The notes beneath the pieces were generated by a model. It searched no databases. It was not told where the DNA came from and saw only the letters and a list, made by a program, of their open reading frames with translations. From Gp1-AA133 sp963850425 (lineage in GTDB: Bacteria; Acidobacteriota; Terriglobia; Terriglobales; Acidobacteriaceae): a stretch of DNA of 64,000 nt. The position numbers were made by a program, and so were the translations under genes. Location: assembly GCA_963850425.1 (NCBI GenBank), contig CAWKLF010000001.1:372001-436000 (forward strand). The letters are read 5' to 3'. Shown here piece by piece: positions 9,597 through 17,082 of this stretch. How positions within the stretch are numbered: the first letter of the stretch is position 1; every line of letters begins with the position of its first letter.

Positions 9597-10961
9597 ATGG
9601 GAGAACGGACCCTGAGTTCGAAACCGTCTTTGTTCCGAAGGAACCTTTTCCTGATTCTTGTTCTCCTCGGCTTCGGGCTAAGAATCGGATACGGAGTGGT
9701 TCGATATCAAAGCACTCTTACCCATATTTCGGGAGACGCTTTCGTAGATTTTTGGAATCACGACGCCTATCTTCACGTCCTGATTGCGAAAGCCATCTTA
9801 CTGGGGAAGGGCTACGTGGTCTTCGATCAGCCCGGCGCAAGGGTGATCCGCTACCCCGGACAGCCTGCCCTTTTCAAAGCGCCTTTGTACCAGTATTTCC
9901 TTGCAGGAGCATTTGCGATCTCAGGATTTTCATTCAAATTGTTTTTTCCACTGCAATCCCTGATCGGAGGTTTGACCGCCGGCTTCGTCGGTCTAATCAC
10001 GCTGCGAGTATTCCAAAGTTCAAAAACTGCCTGGTTGGCCGGCATTGGGACGGCAGCCCACCCGATTCTAGTGAATGCCGCTTCTCAACCTTACAACGAG
10101 AATGTGTTCTTTTTTTTCTTTGTGGTCGCTATATGGGCCTACCTCGTCTGGTTGGACTCGATGGCTGTCCGGTGGGCCCTACTGTGCGGGGCCTCCGTGG
10201 GTTTGTGCATGCTGACGCGGGAGAGTGGGCTGGTTTTATTAATCGCGATGGGTGGAGTTCTGCTGATTGCGAGTCCACCCAAGCTGGGTACTTGGCTGCG
10301 GTTCGCTTTGATCCCGGCAATGACAATCGCTGTAGTCGCCCCTTGGACAATCCACAACTACGTTCGCTTTCGTGCGTTTGTCCCGGTTGCTAGCATCATG
10401 GGTGTTGATTTCACCGAGGGCAATAATGAATGCGTAGCGGCCGAGAGTATCTTCGTTCCCTACTGGGCAGAAGGCAAATGTCAGCAGGTTACCCAGCAAG
10501 TGCAAAGTGTGCTTTCTAGTCTTTCCTTCGACCCACGCACTCCTCCTGCCGTTCGCGTCGATCAAGCCTGCAAACGGGTCGCACTCCATTTCGTGAAAGA
10601 TCATCCGCTGGCATATGCGAAGCTGGCCTTACGCCGCCTGTGGACCACACTGCTGCCCTATGACCCCCGGGGCCAGCAGCGTTCGCACGAGAGGGTGATC
10701 CTGTTCCTCTACTGGCTGCTTGTGTTCCCCGCCGGTACTGTGGGTCTGATTATGGCCCTCAAGACTGGCGTCGAACCAGGCCGGATGTTTCTGGCGTCAT
10801 TAATCGTGTTGAATCTCGGAACGATTATGGCGGTGTTGTACTGGTCGGATCTCCGCTTCAGAGTAGGCATCGACCTCCTTCTCGCCTGCTTCGCAGGGTG
10901 GGCTTGCGATCAGTTCCTCAGCAGACGCGCAGGACAAAACCGCGCAGATGCGCTGGAATAG
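9597..10961 (+). CDS. Polytopic membrane glycosyltransferase, GT39/PMT-like
   Basis: 454 residues; GAGGAG at 9585-9590 sets the start at ATG 9597. The protein is mostly hydrophobic, with about ten predicted membrane segments (for example FLILVLLGFGLRIGYGVV near the N-terminus and GTVGLIMAL, ASLIVLNLGTIMAVLYW near the C-terminus). The long first extracytoplasmic loop after the first membrane helix and the segment AYLHVLIAKAILLGKGYVV match the overall plan of dolichyl-phosphate-mannose/ArnT-like (GT39/GT83) enzymes, which move sugars from polyprenyl-phosphate donors on the outer face of the inner membrane. The acceptor is unknown. Family assignment is by architecture, so other GT-C members remain possible. 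Confidence 0.7.
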   Translation: MGERTLSSKPSLFRRNLFLILVLLGFGLRIGYGVVRYQSTLTHISGDAFVDFWNHDAYLHVLIAKAILLGKGYVVFDQPGARVIRYPGQPALFKAPLYQYFLAGAFAISGFSFKLFFPLQSLIGGLTAGFVGLITLRVFQSSKTAWLAGIGTAAHPILVNAASQPYNENVFFFFFVVAIWAYLVWLDSMAVRWALLCGASVGLCMLTRESGLVLLIAMGGVLLIASPPKLGTWLRFALIPAMTIAVVAPWTIHNYVRFRAFVPVASIMGVDFTEGNNECVAAESIFVPYWAEGKCQQVTQQVQSVLSSLSFDPRTPPAVRVDQACKRVALHFVKDHPLAYAKLALRRLWTTLLPYDPRGQQRSHERVILFLYWLLVFPAGTVGLIMALKTGVEPGRMFLASLIVLNLGTIMAVLYWSDLRFRVGIDLLLACFAGWACDQFLSRRAGQNRADALE

Positions 10962-11030
10962 AGGCATCCTTAGCTAGGTACCCTCCACATCTCCTTTTCG
11001 AGCACGGACTTCGTCTCACAGATCCAGTCT

Positions 11031-12779
11031 CTAGATCAGCTCGCGTACCTGATCAGATATGGCGGTGAGCGCGATTTTCTTGCGGTTTGGCTCGCCGCGA
11101 GCCAGTGACTCCGCAAAGTGCAAAGCTTGTTCCGCCTTCACCTTGGCGGGCATCGGCGGCTCGAAGGGATCCACCACCGCTTGCAACACTGCGGGGCCAG
11201 GAGCATTCAGGAATTCATCCAGCGCGCGCCCGCACTCTGCCGGATCCTCCAGCGTGAAACCGACGCCACCGCAAGCATGCGCGAATGCGGCAAAGTCGAT
11301 GGGATGCAGGTCGACACCGTATTCGGGATTGCCGAGAAACACCATTTGTTCCCACTTGATCTGCCCGAGCGTGTTGTTCTTGATAATCACGACTTTAATA
11401 GGAAGCTTGTATTTCACTGCCGTCACAAAGTCCGCCATGAGCATGGAGAAGCCACCATCGCCGACGAAAGCGATGCACTGGCGATTTGGAAAGGCAACCT
11501 GAGCGGCAATGGTATAGGGCAACCCAGGAGCCATGCTGGCGAGATTGCCGGACAGGGTGTGCATCTGGCCCCGACGAGCCGGAATATGTCGCGCCCACCA
11601 TGTCGCTATGGTCCCGCTATCACAGCTGACGATCGCGTCATCACGCAGACGCTTACCGAGTTCCCGTGCCACCACTTGCGGCTTCATGGGCTTGTCAGCA
11701 CGCGTGGCGCGTTTCTCCATGACCTCCCGCCAGTCCTTCATACCTGCCTGGGCTGCCTGAAGAAACTTTCGATCCTCCTTTTGTTTCAGAAGAGGAATCA
11801 GCTCCTGTAGAGTATTGCGACTGTCGCCGACCAAACCAATTTCGACCGGATATCGCAGGCCAATGCGTTTGGGATCGAGTTCAATTTGAACTCCCCGGGC
11901 CTGGTCCGGTTTCGGCAGGAACTCGATGTAGGGAAAAGAGGTGCCCACCATGAGCAAAGTGTCGCAGTCCTCCATCGCTTCCTGAGAAGGCTTCGTACCC
12001 AGTAGCCCGATGCCGCCTGTGGTGTAGGGGCTGTCGTCAGGAACTGCTGCTTTGCCAAGGAGGGCTTTCACGATGGGCGCTGCCAGCAACTCCGCGATTT
12101 TTTCCAATTCAGTGGTTGCGTCCAAAGCGCCTCGACCAGCCAGAATTGCGACTTTCTTGCCCTGGTTCAAGATTTCCGCAGCTTTCTCCAGGTCCACCCG
12201 GTCCGGCAACCTCGCGCTGCGCGCATACACATCCGACGTGTGATGAGCGATGTTGCGCTTCGAGCGTTGGCTCTTCTTCAGCTCCTTTTCCTGGAGATCC
12301 ACGGGAAAGGTAATGTGCGACACTCCGCGATAAGCAATCGCGGTTCGACATGCTAAGTCAGTAATGTTTTCTACATGGGTCGGTCCCATGATTCGTTCAT
12401 TGAAAACGGCGACGTCCATGAACAGCTTGTCGAGAGCGACATCCTGCTGGGTGTAGGTTCCAATGAGGTCGTGAAACTGAAGGCCGGTAATTGCAAGCAC
12501 CGGTTGGCTGTCGAGCTTGGCATCGTAAAGTCCGTTTAAGAGATGAATGCCACCGGGACCTGAGGTAGCCAGGCATACACCCAGCCGGCCGGTGAATTTC
12601 GCATATCCGCAGGCCATGAAAGCCGCCGATTCCTCATGGCGCACCTGCACGAATCGAATCTTGTCCTGGTGGGTGCGGAGCGACTCCATCACACCGTTGA
12701 TGCCGTCACCCGGAAGCCCAAAAATAACCTCAACTCCCCAATCGATTAGTGTTTCGATGAGCACATCCGCCGCAGTCAT
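11031..12779 (-). CDS. Thiamine-diphosphate enzyme, pyruvate oxidase (PoxB)-like
   Basis: 582 residues; AAGGAG five bases before ATG 12779 fixes the start. The three ThDP-family domains are in order: N-terminal PYR domain with the cofactor-activating Glu in VRHEESAAFMACGYAK, a central Rossmann-like domain (about 190-330), and a C-terminal PP domain with the Mg/ThDP motif GDGGFSMLMADF...IKNN. The overall pattern (FGLPGDGINGVMESL, YTQQDVALDKLFMDVAVF) is that of pyruvate:quinone oxidase/PoxB-like enzymes rather than anabolic acetolactate synthase; no small regulatory subunit is adjacent. Expected reaction: oxidative decarboxylation of pyruvate to acetate at the membrane, but the substrate cannot be proven from sequence. 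Confidence 0.8.
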   Translation of the reverse strand: MTAADVLIETLIDWGVEVIFGLPGDGINGVMESLRTHQDKIRFVQVRHEESAAFMACGYAKFTGRLGVCLATSGPGGIHLLNGLYDAKLDSQPVLAITGLQFHDLIGTYTQQDVALDKLFMDVAVFNERIMGPTHVENITDLACRTAIAYRGVSHITFPVDLQEKELKKSQRSKRNIAHHTSDVYARSARLPDRVDLEKAAEILNQGKKVAILAGRGALDATTELEKIAELLAAPIVKALLGKAAVPDDSPYTTGGIGLLGTKPSQEAMEDCDTLLMVGTSFPYIEFLPKPDQARGVQIELDPKRIGLRYPVEIGLVGDSRNTLQELIPLLKQKEDRKFLQAAQAGMKDWREVMEKRATRADKPMKPQVVARELGKRLRDDAIVSCDSGTIATWWARHIPARRGQMHTLSGNLASMAPGLPYTIAAQVAFPNRQCIAFVGDGGFSMLMADFVTAVKYKLPIKVVIIKNNTLGQIKWEQMVFLGNPEYGVDLHPIDFAAFAHACGGVGFTLEDPAECGRALDEFLNAPGPAVLQAVVDPFEPPMPAKVKAEQALHFAESLARGEPNRKKIALTAISDQVRELI

Positions 12780-13066
12780 ATCAACTCCTTCTCGGGCAAT
12801 GTTGCTGTACTAGAGATGCGATTCCCAAGCAGATCGTTCAAGAGACTGCATAAGATATTTTAGGCAACGCAGAGAAACCTTCTGATGGCCTGCCGCGCGT
12901 AACGCGGTTAGGGGAGAATTCGAAGTTGACGATGCGAAGCGACCCTTCAGTACCAAACTCAGGTCTGCTTGTTAGGTTCGGGCCCGTGATGTCGTGAATC
13001 AATACCGTATTTCACTGCATCGTGGAGGTTAGCGGTGGCTAATTCAATGATGGGATTGAGGAAAAT

Positions 13067-13143
<77 letters not shown>

Positions 13144-13210
13144 ACGAAAACGGCGAGGCCCGCCTTTCCACCGAGCGAGGCACGGGTCGCCGCTGTTGAC
13201 TGACCCATAA

Positions 13211-13216
13211 AGTATA
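13211..13216 (-). promoter_or_regulatory. Possible -10 element for tRNA-Pro
   Basis: TATACT on the minus strand lies about 68 bases upstream of the tRNA 5' end in a locally AT-rich stretch. A matching -35 element at 16-18 bases is weak, so this is a tentative promoter. Confidence 0.3.
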
Positions 13217-13318
13217 ACATTCTCAAGATTTTGATCGGCCGCTGCTGCTAAGATTCGCAGCACGCTGGATTCACTCGCGCGTGAATGCTCGGCGCAAAGC
13301 GAGCGCCTCCCGGAGTTT

Positions 13319-13357
13319 CTGAGAAGGGCGCGCGCTCCTGTACAATACTGCAGTATT
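13319..13357 (+). promoter_or_regulatory. Putative nagA promoter with overlapping palindromic operator
   Basis: A -10-like TACAAT (13341-13346) follows a weak -35-like CTGAGA (13319-13324) at 16 bases. Overlapping and following the -10 is a perfect 14-base palindrome AATACTGCAGTATT (13344-13357), ending 11 bases before the nagA ATG. Position and symmetry suit a repressor operator. The regulator is not encoded nearby, and its family (GntR-, BlaI- or other) cannot be named from this site alone. Confidence 0.45.
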
Positions 13358-13368
13358 AAAACGATTCA

Positions 13369-14529
13369 ATGGATCTCGCTATCCTAGCCAAAGAGCTGTA
13401 CACGCCCCTGGAGCGCATCGAGCGTCCGGTGCTACTCGTGCAAGACGGCGTGATCGCAAGCATTCATCAACAGAGTGAGCGTGATATTCCCAAAAGCCGC
13501 CGGGTGCTTGATCTTGAGGAAGCGATCCTCGCTCCCGGCTTCATCGACATGCACATCCATGGCGGGGCCGGACGCGATGTCATGGACACTGCTCCCGACG
13601 CTCTGTCCGCCGTAGAACGTCTTCTCTATTCCCATGGCGTAACGACGTATTTTCCGACCACGATTACCGCGCCGGTCGACCCGACGCTGGCCGCACTCGA
13701 CAATCTGGCGGGGGCGATCGAACGGGCTCGTGAAAATAAAGAGCTGCGCGCAACGCCGGTGGGAATTCATCTGGAAGGGCCTTTTATCAGCCATGCGCGG
13801 CCTGGCGTTCATCCCCCGGCGGATCTGCAAAAACCCAGCTTGGCATTGTTTGAAAAGCTGTGGGAAGCTTCCCGCGGAACAGTAAGGGTCATGACGATCG
13901 CTCCCGAGCTGGAAGGGGCGCGCGAAGTCATCAGCGAAGCGACCCGCCGCGGAGTTTGTGTGAGCATGGGACATTCAGATGCCGACTTGGCCGAGGCGCG
14001 AGCCGGTGTCGATGCGGGCGTGCGCCACGCGACCCACACATTCAATGCGATGCGTCCTCTGGAACACCGCGATCCGGGAATCATCGGCGAAGCTTTGATG
14101 GACGAGCGCATTACGGCAGAAATCATCGCCGACGGCATTCATGTGGATCCCCTCATGGTGCGGTTGTTTCTGCGTGCCAAAGGCGCAGACGGGGCCGTTC
14201 TGGTCACCGATGCCACCGCCGCCACCGGCATGCCCAACGGGCGCTACCGCCTGGGATCTTTGGAAGTCGACGTCAAAGACGGGAAATGTTTGCGGGACGG
14301 GCGGCTTGCGGGAAGCGTCCTGACCATGGACAGGGCGGTGCGGAATGTCGTCAAGTTTGCCAACTGGGATCTGCAGCACGCAGTGCGTCTGGCAACACTG
14401 AATCCGGCCCGCGCCACCGGGCTTCCCGGGAATGCGGGAACGCTGGTGGCGGGCGCGCCCGCTGATATCGTCGCTTTGAATTCGGCAGGCGACGTTATAA
14501 AGACGATAGTGCGCGGACGCGTCGCATAG
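13369..14529 (+). CDS. nagA: N-acetylglucosamine-6-phosphate deacetylase
   Basis: 386 residues, the usual length. The amidohydrolase metal-binding motif is in PGFIDMHIHGGAGRD (His62 and His64), followed by HLEGPFI, the metal His segments SMGHSDA and HTFNAM, and the catalytic Asp in LVTDATAATGMPNG. The enzyme removes the acetyl group from GlcNAc-6-P to give GlcN-6-P in the cytoplasm. Nineteen bases separate it from the downstream GlmS-like isomerase, which would use its product, so the two form a short amino-sugar operon. The start has no clear Shine-Dalgarno sequence and may be translated from a short or leaderless transcript. A perfect palindrome overlaps its promoter region. Confidence 0.93.
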   Translation: MDLAILAKELYTPLERIERPVLLVQDGVIASIHQQSERDIPKSRRVLDLEEAILAPGFIDMHIHGGAGRDVMDTAPDALSAVERLLYSHGVTTYFPTTITAPVDPTLAALDNLAGAIERARENKELRATPVGIHLEGPFISHARPGVHPPADLQKPSLALFEKLWEASRGTVRVMTIAPELEGAREVISEATRRGVCVSMGHSDADLAEARAGVDAGVRHATHTFNAMRPLEHRDPGIIGEALMDERITAEIIADGIHVDPLMVRLFLRAKGADGAVLVTDATAATGMPNGRYRLGSLEVDVKDGKCLRDGRLAGSVLTMDRAVRNVVKFANWDLQHAVRLATLNPARATGLPGNAGTLVAGAPADIVALNSAGDVIKTIVRGRVA

Positions 14530-14548
14530 GAGAAAGAGGAGTCCGAGG

Positions 14549-15676
14549 ATGGCTGACAAGCGCGAATTTCCACATCACATGATCAAGGAGATCTTCGAAC
14601 AGCCGCAGGCGCTGCACGACACGATTGCGCCTCGCATCTCGCTGCCCGAAGGAATCGTGCAGTTGAACGAGGTTCCCATCCGGCGCGAAGAGCTTCTGAA
14701 GCTCAGCCGCATCAATATTGTCGCGTCTGGAACCAGCCGGCATGCCGGCATGGCCGGCCAGTACATGATCGAAAACCTGGCCAACATTCCTGTCGATGTG
14801 GACTATGCCAGCGAGTTTGAGTACCGCAATCCGATGATTGGCCAGAGCGAGCTGACGATCGTCATCACTCAATCCGGCGAAACGGCCGACACGGGGGCTG
14901 CCCAGCGCGAGGCCAAAGCCAGAGGTTCGCGCACCATCGCAATTTCAAACGTTGCTGGCACAACTATCGCCCGCGAAGCTGACGGAGTCATTTACACGCT
15001 GGCGGGGCCCGAAATCAGCATTGCCTCCACCAAGGCATTTACCGCGCAGATGGCCGCGCTATTTTTGATTGCCTTGCACCTGGCGCAGGCCCGCGAATCG
15101 TTGAGCTCGGATCGCCGCGAGTTTTACATCCGCGAATTACTGGACCTGCCGGCCAAGGTGAAGCGAACGCTGGAATGTGCAGAGCAGTGCGAACAAATTG
15201 CCACGGAGTTTCATGAAGTGAACGACTTCCTGTTCATGGGCCGCGCGATCCACTATCCAATCGCGATGGACGGCGCACTTAAGTTGAAGGAGGTCTCTTA
15301 TGTGCACGCCGAGGGATACCCCACCGGCGAGACCAAGCATGGCCCCAACGCGCTGATCGATGAAACCCTTCCCGTGGTCATCATCGCAACCCGCGATCCC
15401 GCCGACACCGGCTCCATGCTGCGCTATGGCAAGACGGTCGGCAACATCGCAGGGTTCAAGAGGCAGTCCAGCCGCGTCATTGCGCTGGTCTCCGAAGACG
15501 ACACGGAAGTGCGCAAGCTGGCGGATCACGCCATCCTGATACCGAGCGCTCCCGAGCTTCTGGCTCCGATCCTGGAGATCATCCCGCTACAGCTGTTCGC
15601 TTATTACATGGCTGTGAAGCGAGGTCTGGACGTGGATCGCCCGCGCAATCTGGTCAAGTCTGTCACGCTGGAGTAA
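14549..15676 (+). CDS. GlmS-like double-SIS isomerase without glutaminase domain; probable glucosamine-6-P deaminase (NagB-II type)
   Basis: 375 residues, start set by AAGAGGAG seven bases upstream. From its first residues the protein matches the C-terminal isomerase half of GlmS (HMIKEIFEQPQALHDTI), and it contains two SIS domains with the sugar-phosphate motif TQSGETADT, the catalytic region GETKHGPNALID and the C-terminal PRNLVKSVTLE. The N-terminal glutamine amidotransferase half of GlmS, including its Cys, is absent. Directly behind nagA, the likely role is ammonia-releasing conversion of GlcN-6-P to fructose-6-P (NagB-II). An ammonia-dependent synthase is the alternative. No conventional NagB is present in the window. 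Confidence 0.8.
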   Translation: MADKREFPHHMIKEIFEQPQALHDTIAPRISLPEGIVQLNEVPIRREELLKLSRINIVASGTSRHAGMAGQYMIENLANIPVDVDYASEFEYRNPMIGQSELTIVITQSGETADTGAAQREAKARGSRTIAISNVAGTTIAREADGVIYTLAGPEISIASTKAFTAQMAALFLIALHLAQARESLSSDRREFYIRELLDLPAKVKRTLECAEQCEQIATEFHEVNDFLFMGRAIHYPIAMDGALKLKEVSYVHAEGYPTGETKHGPNALIDETLPVVIIATRDPADTGSMLRYGKTVGNIAGFKRQSSRVIALVSEDDTEVRKLADHAILIPSAPELLAPILEIIPLQLFAYYMAVKRGLDVDRPRNLVKSVTLE

Positions 15677-15692
15677 GGGGAACCGACGCCGG

Positions 15693-16088
15693 TTAGTTCG
15701 GTTTGCGTGTCTTCCCGTCGGCGAGATACTGCAGCATCAGGGCTTCCGCTGCGCCGCGAATGCGGTCATTGAGGGGAGTGGGGGCCGCCTGCTGCACCCC
15801 GTCATTGGATGGCTTCTGACGGATGGTCTCGCGCAGCCGGTCGCCGAATTCAGATTCATTCGTAATGACCTGTCCGTAGAACCACAAGAAATGTCGCATC
15901 TGGTCGAGCGCGGATTTCAGCACCTGGAGCGACTCCAGTTCCGGACCTGTGCTCAGCGCCTCGAGGAGCTCGGGATTCCCCGGCGCCTCCATCGCGGCAC
16001 AGTTCAAATCGCGCTGAATCGCGCGCAGATCCTCGGTGACGCGCAGGATGCGCAGGTGAACATTCTCGAGATACTCGTTTTTGTCCAT
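15693..16088 (-). CDS. Conserved-looking small helical protein, unknown
   Basis: About 131 residues from ATG 16088 (a GTG at 16109 would add seven). The sequence is soluble and helical, rich in Glu/Leu/Arg (YLENVHLRILRVTEDLRAIQ, LKSALDQMRHFLWFYGQVI), without signal peptide, membrane segment, Cys or known motif. It converges on the GlmS-like gene with only 16 bases between the stop codons. I do not recognise the family. Codon usage and composition match the neighbours, so it is probably real. Confidence 0.55.
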   Translation of the reverse strand: MDKNEYLENVHLRILRVTEDLRAIQRDLNCAAMEAPGNPELLEALSTGPELESLQVLKSALDQMRHFLWFYGQVITNESEFGDRLRETIRQKPSNDGVQQAAPTPLNDRIRGAAEALMLQYLADGKTRKPN

Positions 16089-16216
16089 ACGGGGCCGTGC
16101 AAAATACACCTCAACATCTCACCGCTCATCACGCAGCGAACAGATGTCCCACGGGCATGAGCTTTGGTAATTCATGGGCTGAGTTAGAGTTACCTTTGTG
16201 CCGAAGTGGGTTTAGC

Positions 16217-16240
16217 CGCATTTTATGCGGGTAAAATGCG
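16217..16240. repeat. Inverted repeat downstream of the SDR gene
   Basis: CGCATTTTA and TAAAATGCG (9 bp arms, 6-base loop) lie immediately after the stop codon of the minus-strand SDR gene. An alternative shorter stem CCGCAT/ATGCGG uses part of the same bases. There is no T-run, so it would be at best a weak terminator or an mRNA 3'-end stabiliser. Confidence 0.4.
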
Positions 16241-16241
16241 A

Positions 16242-16910
16242 TCACGAGGGTACTGTGTTACCCCCGCGGATCTCCGGCACACCGAGGACGCGGACGTTCG
16301 GTGCAGGCGAGGCAACAGCTTTGGTGAGAGTCTGCAGCATCTGTTCCAAGGTAACGAGACCCAGCCGACGCGCACCGTCGCGGGTAGCCGGGAACCGCTC
16401 CAGCAGCCAGTAGCCAGGGACCAGCGCGGAGGGCCAGCGGTGGCCGGGGCCCAGGACGTACCAGGGGCGCAGGATCGTGGCCTTGAGGCCGCTCTCCTGG
16501 ATGGCGGCCTCGCATTTTGCCCGGACCTCGATATAGGCCTTCATCATCGGCGCGGGTTGCGCCACGCTCACGTATACGAAGTGCTGGATGCCGGAGAACA
16601 CAGCCGCAGCCACGGCCTCGCGCCCAGCAACCAGGTCGATGCTGCGAAACTGGACCGCCTTGGCGGGGCTCGGATGAGACACGCCCACCAGTTGCACAAA
16701 CGTCGTTGCCGGGCGGATCCGGTCGCGATAGGAAGCTGCGTTCAAGGCATCGCCGGTCACGGCCTCGCAGGTTGCAGGCAGTTTCCCAGCGGATTCCGGG
16801 CGAACCAGCGCACTTACCTTGTGCCCCCGCGCCGCCAGGCGAGGAATCAGGCGGCTGCCAATATACCCCGTGCCGCCGGTGATGAACACGTGTGACGAAG
16901 AACTTTCCAT
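16242..16910 (-). CDS. NAD(P)-binding SDR / NmrA-like epimerase-family protein
   Basis: 222 residues. I choose ATG 16910 because AGAGG lies 6-7 bases upstream and translation then begins with the dinucleotide-binding fold; longer in-frame starts add unrelated sequence. The Rossmann motif is FITGGTGYIGSRLIPRL. Further on come FVQLVGVSHPSPAK, YVSVAQPAPMMKAYIEVR (an atypical region without the classical YxxxK) and ATILRPWYVLGPG. This is the atypical or extended SDR group (NAD(P)H-binding, YtfG/NmrA-like) used in redox sensing, nucleotide-sugar change or quinone-subunit-like roles. The substrate is unknown. It diverges from the TolB/PHP gene at 17083. Confidence 0.75.
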   Translation of the reverse strand: MESSSSHVFITGGTGYIGSRLIPRLAARGHKVSALVRPESAGKLPATCEAVTGDALNAASYRDRIRPATTFVQLVGVSHPSPAKAVQFRSIDLVAGREAVAAAVFSGIQHFVYVSVAQPAPMMKAYIEVRAKCEAAIQESGLKATILRPWYVLGPGHRWPSALVPGYWLLERFPATRDGARRLGLVTLEQMLQTLTKAVASPAPNVRVLGVPEIRGGNTVPS

Positions 16911-17082
16911 GCGGAACCTCTCACTTACCATCTCTGAGTTGAATACGCAAGAGCCTGCGAGCGCGAATTTAAATTCGATCGAAGCGCAGGGACCTGCGGA
17001 CATGCAATTGATCCTGTCTGCGGGCTGCCTTCCGGTATAATCCGCGCCGTTCCCCATCTGATCTATCAGCGGGAGGAGATCC

